Below, in pieces: positions 38,789-43,485 of a stretch of DNA of 43,485 nt. Source of the stretch: a virus; the IMG/VR virus record IMGVR_UViG_3300036861_000168, positions 1-43,485 of that record. One strand, written 5' to 3'. The translations under genes were made by a program, and so were the position numbers. Below the pieces are notes generated by a model. The model searched no databases and had not been told where the DNA came from. It was given only the letters and a program-made list of their open reading frames with translations. Numbering within the stretch: position 1 is the stretch's first letter; every line of letters starts with the position of its first letter.

Positions 38789-39693
38789 TGGCAAGCTTGG
38801 AACTGGCGAAGCGTGAGCAGGCAATAGCGGTGTTGCCCGCCGAGATGACCATCGAGGAGCTCGTGGCGCGGACGAAGAAGGTGACCGCTGCCATGCAGGC
38901 GGTCATGAAGGACGGTGAGCACTACGGCGTGATTCCCGGCACCAAGAAGCCGACGCTGCTGAAGCCGGGGGCCGAGAAGCTCGCCAACCTGTTCATGCTC
39001 GACCCGGAGTACGAGACTACGGAAACCTTCGATCAGGACCACCTGACCGTCGTGAGCCGCTGCACGCTGTACCACATCCCGACCGGGAACCGGCTGGGCT
39101 CAGGCATGGGCTCCTGCTCCACCAAGGAATCGAAGTATGCCTACCGCATCGCTGCCCGGAAATGCCCGAGCTGCGGCAAGGAAGCGATCATCCGGGGCAA
39201 GGAGGAGTACGGCGGCGGGTGGCTCTGCTTCAAGAAGAAGGACGGGTGCGGGGCCAAGTTCAAGGACGGCGATGCGTCGATTGAGGAGCAGGAGAGCGGG
39301 CGCGTCGCCAACGAGGACAAGGCCGACCAGTACAACACCGTGCTCAAGATGGCGAACAAGCGGAGCCTCGTCGCGGCGGTCCTGAACGTGACGGCGGCCT
39401 CGGACATCTTCACGCAGGATCTCGAGGATTCGCCGCCGGAGGAGCCCAAGCGACCGGCGGAGCGGATGACGCCTGAGCAGCTCTCGCCCCAAGCCGATGC
39501 CAACGTGCTGCTGGGGCGAATCCAGGCCGGCTTCGACTTAATGCGCTTCACGCCCGAGGAACGCCAAGCCATCTGGAAGCAGGCGTGTGGCGAAGCCGCG
39601 TTCATGACCGATGAGGCCGACGTGGCGGCGCTGGCGACATTGTACGAGACGCTGGCCGCGAGGCACAAGGCGGCGGTGAAGGGGAAGCGATGA
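38788..39693 (+). CDS. Conserved phage protein with zinc insert, 301 aa
   Basis: Start MASLELAKREQAIAVLPAEM overlaps the previous stop (TGATG). The segment EHYGVIPGTKKPTLLKPGAE and TGNRLGSGMGSCSTKESKYA, a CPSC/C-x(n)-C zinc module (ARKCPSCGKEAIIRGKEE, then GWLCFKKKDGCG), and LKMANKRSLVAAVLNVTAAS form a pattern found in many GC-rich phages. The final part is helical. The last motif recalls single-strand annealing proteins, but the similarity is weak. It may aid recombination or replication with the downstream nuclease. Confidence 0.65.
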   Translation: MASLELAKREQAIAVLPAEMTIEELVARTKKVTAAMQAVMKDGEHYGVIPGTKKPTLLKPGAEKLANLFMLDPEYETTETFDQDHLTVVSRCTLYHIPTGNRLGSGMGSCSTKESKYAYRIAARKCPSCGKEAIIRGKEEYGGGWLCFKKKDGCGAKFKDGDASIEEQESGRVANEDKADQYNTVLKMANKRSLVAAVLNVTAASDIFTQDLEDSPPEEPKRPAERMTPEQLSPQADANVLLGRIQAGFDLMRFTPEERQAIWKQACGEAAFMTDEADVAALATLYETLAARHKAAVKGKR

Positions 39694-39902
39694 CGCCGCA
39701 GGTACTGGCGCAGCGGATTGTGGATGAAGCCTTCGACTTGGCGAACATGGAGCGGGGCGTGCATCATCTGGACTTCGACACCGAGGGCGAGCGCATCTTG
39801 GTGGACCGGATCGCCTATATGCTGGAAAAGTACGGGCGTATGCACTACACCGAGCTGATCGACGCGGAGACGGATCAAAGGATCAGCGCCGATGGTGCCT
39901 AG
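39690..39902 (+). CDS. Small hypothetical protein, 70 aa
   Basis: Starts MTPQVLAQRIVDEAFDLANM, acidic and helical. The ATGA overlap with the gene before supports it. No family recognised. Confidence 0.65.
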   Translation: MTPQVLAQRIVDEAFDLANMERGVHHLDFDTEGERILVDRIAYMLEKYGRMHYTELIDAETDQRISADGA

Positions 39903-40251
39903 CGGCTTCGACCAGTTCTGCGCGCTCCACGGTGTCAGCGACACACCCGCCGAGTGGGACGCCCAAACACGCGACCTGTTCATGGCGTGGAAGCTGGCCC
40001 ACTTCCGCGAGAAGTGGCGGTGGTACATCGCGCACGGCTATCCCGACATCGTGCGGAAGCTGAACGGGCGGCAGGCGTTGATCGACCAGGTGCGAAATGA
40101 TGTGCGGGATGCGGTGGCTCCGGCCCCGTCGCGCGTATATGGAGCTGTGCGGATGCTGGAGGGGCGGTCTGATCCGCGAGTCATGCCCCCGGAGACGGTG
40201 ATTGAGGCGCTGGCGTTCATACGATCGTTCAAACCTGCGCGGCAGCGATGA
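39892..40251 (+). CDS. Hypothetical protein, 119 aa
   Basis: Starts MVPSGFDQFCALHGVSDTPA; mostly helical (AWKLAHFREKWRWYIAHGYP). It overlaps the neighbouring genes and could be part of the recombination/replication set. No motif identifies it. Confidence 0.65.
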   Translation: MVPSGFDQFCALHGVSDTPAEWDAQTRDLFMAWKLAHFREKWRWYIAHGYPDIVRKLNGRQALIDQVRNDVRDAVAPAPSRVYGAVRMLEGRSDPRVMPPETVIEALAFIRSFKPARQR

Positions 40252-40625
40252 TGGACGCCACGACTCGGGCCGTTGCCCGCGCACAGAAGGGCAAGCGGAA
40301 AGAGAGCGACCTTGTAGCTGCGGTCATCGCCTACCTGAACTCGCGTGGGGCCTTCGCTTGGCGCAATAACGCGGCCGTGATCCCGATCCCCGGCAAGAAG
40401 CGGCGCGCGATTCACGTGGGGCGGGCGGGATTGCCGGATGTGATCGGCACCATGCCGGCGCGTCGTGATGGCTGGGATACTGGTCGCCTCATCGCCGTCG
40501 AGTGCAAGTCCCCCGGCCAGCAGCCGACCGCGCTCCAGGCGGCGACGCACGCGGAGTTGCGGAAAAGGGGCGCGCTGGTGATTACAGCCTGGTCGTTGAA
40601 GGACGTGGAGGAGGCGCTGAGGTGA
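40248..40625 (+). CDS. VRR-NUC domain nuclease, 125 aa
   Basis: Active-site pattern GLPDVIG (Asp64) followed by LIAVECKSPGQQPTALQAAT (Glu85, Lys87) is the PD-(D/E)XK signature of VRR-NUC domains, here the stand-alone phage type. Such enzymes cut branched or structured DNA and may resolve replication or packaging intermediates. The N-terminus (MMDATTRAVARAQKGKRKES) is basic. The next gene overlaps as GTGA. Confidence 0.85.
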   Translation: MMDATTRAVARAQKGKRKESDLVAAVIAYLNSRGAFAWRNNAAVIPIPGKKRRAIHVGRAGLPDVIGTMPARRDGWDTGRLIAVECKSPGQQPTALQAATHAELRKRGALVITAWSLKDVEEALR

Positions 40626-40906
40626 AAGCCTACGAGTTCGAGGTCTACGCGGATCGGCTCTGTCTGATCGGGGTATGCAGCAACGCGCCGCCGGAGGAAA
40701 TCGTCCGCTGGCGCAATGCGACGCACAGCCGACGATGGAAGCTCGCGCCCGAGTTGAAGTTCCGCGAACCTTTCCTGGGCTACGAGGAAGGCGTGCTTGA
40801 CGGCAAGCCCTTCAAGAGGCCGACGTGGGGACCGCCAGAGGATCAACCCGGCGAGTGCCCCGACAAGCCCGAGACGCACAAGCACTACATGCTGAGGTCG
40901 TACTGA
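40622..40906 (+). CDS. Hypothetical protein, 94 aa
   Basis: GTG start (MKAYEFEVYADRLCLIGVCS) overlaps the nuclease stop (GTGA). Mixed alpha/beta; residues 42-70 include ELKFREPFLGYEEGVLDGKP. Function unknown. Confidence 0.65.
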   Translation: MKAYEFEVYADRLCLIGVCSNAPPEEIVRWRNATHSRRWKLAPELKFREPFLGYEEGVLDGKPFKRPTWGPPEDQPGECPDKPETHKHYMLRSY

Positions 40907-40956
40907 TGGAGCTCGCCGACGTCGCCGCGCCCTCGGAGGGGAATAGGAGAACGACG

Positions 40957-41442
40957 ATGCCACAGAAATGGGGCCATCTTGCAAACGCAGAGACCTTCGA
41001 GCGGCGGGCGTGTCTGATCTGCGACGCGCCGGATCCCACATATTCGTGGACCGACTACAGCGGCGAGGGCTACTGCACATGCTGCGGGACGCCGTATCAA
41101 CTCAAGTGGGGCGAGTTGAAAGAGGGCGAGAGTTACCCGCGACTGAACGTGGACGCGCGAGCCATCCCGATGCTGCGCCGTTACTGGACGGAGACCGGGG
41201 CCGGCAACGGGCTCGGCAGCTTCTTCCTTGGCTTCGATACGTATCCAGACCAGCTTGAAGGACGCCGCGGCTTCAATGCATGGTTCGACGCTCACAAGGA
41301 GGAATATCCAGAGTTCGTGAAGGAGGCTTCCCCGGCCCCCGGAGCCGGAGGGGGAGGGGGTGATGAAACAACAGCGGATGGCGTTGGATCAGCCGTGCTA
41401 CTTGGCCGGCGAGTGCGTCAACCCGCGCTACGCCGCCGGTAA
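40957..41442 (+). CDS. Small zinc-containing protein, 161 aa
   Basis: Start MPQKWGHLANAETFERRACL has AGGAG seven bases upstream; an earlier ATG at 40906 is another option. The first half has CLICDAP and CTCCG pairs (zinc-ribbon pattern), the second contains GSFFLGFDTYPDQLEGRR. The C-terminal 37 residues (Gly-rich, then Arg-rich) overlap the next gene by 80 bases and may be spurious, so the protein may really end near the G-rich junction. Confidence 0.6.
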   Translation: MPQKWGHLANAETFERRACLICDAPDPTYSWTDYSGEGYCTCCGTPYQLKWGELKEGESYPRLNVDARAIPMLRRYWTETGAGNGLGSFFLGFDTYPDQLEGRRGFNAWFDAHKEEYPEFVKEASPAPGAGGGGGDETTADGVGSAVLLGRRVRQPALRRR

Positions 41443-41800
41443 GTGGCCGCTGAGCGTGGTCCTCACCGTGAACGCCGGATACGAGTGACGCGAGGCCAAC
41501 TTTGGCGGGCCGGTCTGGCACGTCTCGGTTGCTCAGCACGGCGTGGATGGCGTCCTGCCGCTCTGGATGGTTAATCGCGCGCTGCTCTGGAAGATCGCGC
41601 ACGTTGCGCTCTGGGGCGTCGGGGACACCATCGCGGGCGAGTGGCGAGAGGAAGGCAAGACAGCCGTGCATTTGCGGCGGCGGCTGACGAAAGCGGAGTG
41701 GGGAGACCGGCCGTGGGGCATGGACTATCGGGGCACGCCCGAGGGCCACGCGCGACTGGCCGCGAATCAAGCGTGGCTTCCCGTCGGGTATCAGGAATGA
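41363..41800 (+). pseudogene. Conserved phage protein interrupted by an in-frame TGA
   Basis: Frame starts MKQQRMALDQPCYLAGECVN with GGAGGGGG upstream, stops at TGA 41486-41488, and continues in the same frame as REANFGGPVWHVSVAQHGVD to the stop at 41800. The motif on the far side of the TGA is a conserved-looking block typical of phage proteins. The two parts read as one 146-codon gene with one nonsense codon. Possibilities are mutation, sequence error, or readthrough. TGA serves as a normal stop elsewhere here. Confidence 0.6.
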
Positions 41801-41836
41801 CCGCCGCCCCGCCGCCCGGGGGAGGGAGATGAGGGG

Positions 41837-42193
41837 ATGAACGTCACGGCGATAGCGCGTCAGGTGTGGTCAGCGGCCGTTCCCGATAGAAACTGGCCGC
41901 GCGGGCTCGGCGTCTACTTGGTCGATCCGGCGACGAAACCGCCACAACTGTCGCGACGCTTGTGGAAGCTGCTCCTGCGCGCAGGCGGCCTCACGATCTG
42001 GTACAAGCGCGACATGATGATGATCTATTTGGTCGCCCGGCCGCTGGCCCGCGTGCTCTCGACGCTGCTGCACGAGTTCGCCCACGTAATAGCCGGTCCC
42101 GATGTCTACCATGAAGCAGCCTACTGGCAGATCGAGGAACGAATCGTCAGCGCCATCGCCGCATTCGACCGACGGCGAGGAGGGGAAGGATGA
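41837..42193 (+). CDS. HExxH metallopeptidase-like protein, 118 aa
   Basis: Contains STLLHEFAHVIAG (His79, Glu80, His83), a zinc-metallopeptidase signature, after a hydrophobic stretch (YLVARPLARVLSTLL). Followed by EAAYWQIEERIVSAIAA, which could give the third ligand. Such motifs occur in ImmA-type peptidases that cut phage repressors, but length and order differ. Unproven; could also be a chance motif in a membrane-like protein. G-rich ribosome binding site upstream. Confidence 0.55.
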   Translation: MNVTAIARQVWSAAVPDRNWPRGLGVYLVDPATKPPQLSRRLWKLLLRAGGLTIWYKRDMMMIYLVARPLARVLSTLLHEFAHVIAGPDVYHEAAYWQIEERIVSAIAAFDRRRGGEG

Positions 42194-42372
42194 GAGAGAT
42201 GAGCGAAGACTTCGGCTACACGATGGCTGTGCGTTGCCAGCGGTGCGATTGGTTCGTGGAGACCGATCCGTACAGCGATGCCGATGACCTCGTGACCGAC
42301 ATGAAGACGCTTGCGGCTGAGCACTATCGGAGGCGGCATGCGTCCTCGCCCCCGCCCGAGGAGGGGAGATGA
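42190..42372 (+). CDS. Small zinc-finger-like protein, 60 aa
   Basis: Contains RCQRCDWF and a His near EHYRRRH, consistent with a C2H2-like zinc site. Starts MREMSEDFGYTMAVRCQRCD in an ATGA overlap. Function unknown. Confidence 0.65.
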   Translation: MREMSEDFGYTMAVRCQRCDWFVETDPYSDADDLVTDMKTLAAEHYRRRHASSPPPEEGR

Positions 42373-42560
42373 GCGCGCATCTCCGGCCGCTTCAAGTGTT
42401 CTGCGAGGTGGGGGGCTGCAAGAGCCGCGCGGTCGTCGAGGCGTTCAACACCTACAACGCCGCGAGCGGGAAGTTCTGTCGGCGGCATGGAGAGCAGCGG
42501 GTGAAGGAGTTGCAGGCGGGTGAGAAGCTGATGCGCGATGCCCAGGAGCCTACGCGATGA
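42369..42560 (+). CDS. Small Cys-containing protein, 63 aa
   Basis: Starts MSAHLRPLQVFCEVGGCKSR, with C12/C17 and a later FCRRHGEQ, likely one zinc site. The end is helical and charged (ELQAGEKLMRDAQEP). ATGA overlaps both neighbours. Function unknown. Confidence 0.65.
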   Translation: MSAHLRPLQVFCEVGGCKSRAVVEAFNTYNAASGKFCRRHGEQRVKELQAGEKLMRDAQEPTR

Positions 42561-42833
42561 CCGCCCCCGTGGTAGGTGAGCCGCTGGACCTGGAGAAAAT
42601 CGACCGCGAGCTGCGGGCCCTCCACGCGATGCAGGGCTACGTCGGCGGATTCGGGGGGGGACGCGGAACGACTGCTTGGCTGCCTGCACGAGACACGGCG
42701 GGCGCTGGCAAACTTGGAGGAATGGGCCGTGCGAATGCAGAATCGTTTCGGGTATCGGTCGCCGGTTCAGATACCGCAGATCCGGGCGGCCCGCGCCGCC
42801 CTCGCGCTCGCGGTGGACAGAGAGGGGCGATGA
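42557..42833 (+). pseudogene. Small gene split by an 8-G frameshift
   Basis: Starts MTAPVVGEPLDLEKIDRELR and reads well until the run of eight G (42653-42660). With seven G the frame continues as DAERLLGCLHETRRALANLE to the TGA at 42831-42833, which overlaps the next ATG as ATGA. With eight G it runs into a poor frame and fuses to the downstream gene. An extra G in the sequence or real slippage are the likely causes. Confidence 0.6.
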
Positions 42834-42982
42834 GCGACGACGAGCATACATACTCGATCCGACTCCATCGACGTTCTTGGATCGGACGCGCCGTGCGCGT
42901 TCCCGCGCTTATCATTCGCCACCGACGTATGGGCATTCCATGGATCGCCGCGATTCGTCTCGCGCTCGTGATTCTCAAGTAA
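42830..42982 (+). CDS. Small basic protein, 50 aa
   Basis: Starts MSDDEHTYSIRLHRRSWIGR and ends in a hydrophobic helix (IAAIRLALVILK). Its ATG overlaps the stop of the corrected reading frame of the preceding gene, which supports both. Function unknown. Confidence 0.55.
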   Translation: MSDDEHTYSIRLHRRSWIGRAVRVPALIIRHRRMGIPWIAAIRLALVILK

Positions 42983-42994
42983 GCGGCCCGCCCC

Positions 42995-43147
42995 ATGACT
43001 GACCGCGTGGAGGGCCGCAAGATCGCCAAAGAGCGCGGATCGCGGATGCGACGGAGCGCCAGCAAGGCGAGGCGGCGCTGTCGAATGTGCGGAGGTTCCT
43101 ACCCGTGCCTCGCCCATTGGCCAATCCACTGGAGGCGCCGTCGGTGA
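42995..43147 (+). CDS. Small Arg-rich zinc-knuckle-like protein, 50 aa
   Basis: Starts MTDRVEGRKIAKERGSRMRR and has a CRMCGGSYPCLAH cluster (C-C-C-H knuckle) near its centre. Very basic, suggesting nucleic acid binding. The stop overlaps the next GTG (GTGA). Its first seven residues equal those of the following gene. Confidence 0.55.
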   Translation: MTDRVEGRKIAKERGSRMRRSASKARRRCRMCGGSYPCLAHWPIHWRRRR

Positions 43148-43163
43148 CTGACCGCGTGGAGGG
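42996..43163 (+). repeat. Direct repeat of a gene start
   Basis: The 19-bp sequence TGACTGACCGCGTGGAGGG occurs at 42996-43014 and 43145-43163, each just after the first base of a start codon. It encodes the same MTDRVEG at both gene starts, pointing to a local duplication or conserved translation start. Confidence 0.6.
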
Positions 43164-43485
43164 GGTGCAGGCCGACGTGGAGGCGATCCGGCGGCGACAC
43201 GAACATGTCGAGTCCCTACGCGAACCTGGGGCGTGGGGTTGGCAGGCGGTGCCACTGACCCTACTCGCTGAGGCCCACGCCGACCGCGCCGCCCTAATGG
43301 CCGAGGTGGAGCGGGTGGAGCGGGAGCGATGGGTTCGCTGGTTAGTCTACGTGGGCGATCCTGAGCAGCCTATTGCCGGATTCGTCTATGCCTCAGATGC
43401 TCAGCGCTATGGAGAATCGAACTACCGGGGGCGTTACCGACTTGTACAGCGAAAGTCTGACGATGCCCCCGCCCCCACGGAGCCG
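43144..43485 (+). CDS. Partial unknown gene cut by the right window edge
   Basis: GTG start (MTDRVEGVQADVEAIRRRHE) in GTGA overlap, open to the last base. Helical and Arg/Glu-rich at first, then ERERWVRWLVYVGDPEQPIA. At least 114 residues. Function unknown. Confidence 0.55.
   Translation, partial: MTDRVEGVQADVEAIRRRHEHVESLREPGAWGWQAVPLTLLAEAHADRAALMAEVERVERERWVRWLVYVGDPEQPIAGFVYASDAQRYGESNYRGRYRLVQRKSDDAPAPTEP

Noticed and set aside
41486-41488. Genome-wide recoding of TGA
   Set aside because: TGA ends dozens of genes here in ATGA or GTGA overlaps, so it is a regular stop codon.
42557-42982. 141-aa fused gene through the 8-G tract
   Set aside because: The middle part is low-complexity and out of frame; the two natural genes meet in an ATGA overlap when one G is removed.
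1-43485. tRNA genes, CRISPR arrays, insertion sequences, integrase or attachment sites
   Set aside because: None recognised on reading both strands; short hairpins present do not form cloverleaf patterns, and no integrase or transposase motif appears.

Overview
The window is one continuous stretch of a tailed double-stranded DNA phage (Caudoviricetes). It is GC-rich, densely packed, and most neighbouring genes touch or overlap by 1-4 bases (ATGA, GTGA, TGATG, TAATG). No rRNA, tRNA, CRISPR array or chromosomal housekeeping gene is visible. The head genes are recognisable: a P22-like portal, a two-gene large terminase, a scaffold, and a Mu gpT/HK97-type major capsid protein. No tail-tube, sheath or tape-measure gene was found. 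Five large Gly/Ala/Met-rich proteins follow the tail genes, so a short-tailed (podovirus-like) virion is the best inference. Ordinary Shine-Dalgarno sites and TGA/TAG/TAA stops fit a standard-code bacterial host. O-antigen-type and murein-type functions hint at a Gram-negative host, but the host is not determined.

Layout. A divergent control region at about 35.25-35.67 kb separates two transcription units. Leftward (minus strand, 35.3 kb to 1), reading with transcription: CHC2 zinc-finger primase fragment and RecA-fold ATPase/helicase; a Fis-type HTH, a SAM methyltransferase and a run of very small genes (29-33 kb); a radical SAM/SPASM enzyme, an O-antigen ligase/polymerase-like membrane protein and small membrane proteins (26.4-29.2 kb); coiled-coil, FN3-like, M14-carboxypeptidase-like, LamG-like and fibre-like proteins (22-26 kb); the split terminase, portal, scaffold and major capsid (12.5-21.4 kb), with the capsid gene flanked by two LAGLIDADG homing endonucleases; adaptor, beta-propeller-like tail protein and a second fibre cluster (6.6-11.3 kb); finally five probable internal/ejection proteins (0-6.6 kb).

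Rightward (plus strand, 35.67 kb to the end): an HTH regulator read from a near-consensus promoter that gives a leaderless mRNA, an Arc-like protein, paired palindromic operators, a conserved phage protein, a gene-free tract of about 700 bp of degenerate purine-rich repeats, then a chain of small early genes. These include many zinc-ribbon miniproteins, a 301-aa zinc-containing protein possibly linked to recombination, a VRR-NUC nuclease and an HExxH protein. Two genes here are interrupted: one by an in-frame TGA, one by an 8-G tract. Both ends of the window cut through genes.

The phage appears to encode part of its own replication and recombination set, its whole head, and an unusual group of surface-active enzymes (carboxypeptidase fold, O-antigen-type membrane protein, radical SAM enzyme, methyltransferase) in the same leftward unit as its fibres. 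That group, the capsid gene squeezed between two homing endonucleases, the split terminase and the repeat tract are the most unusual parts.
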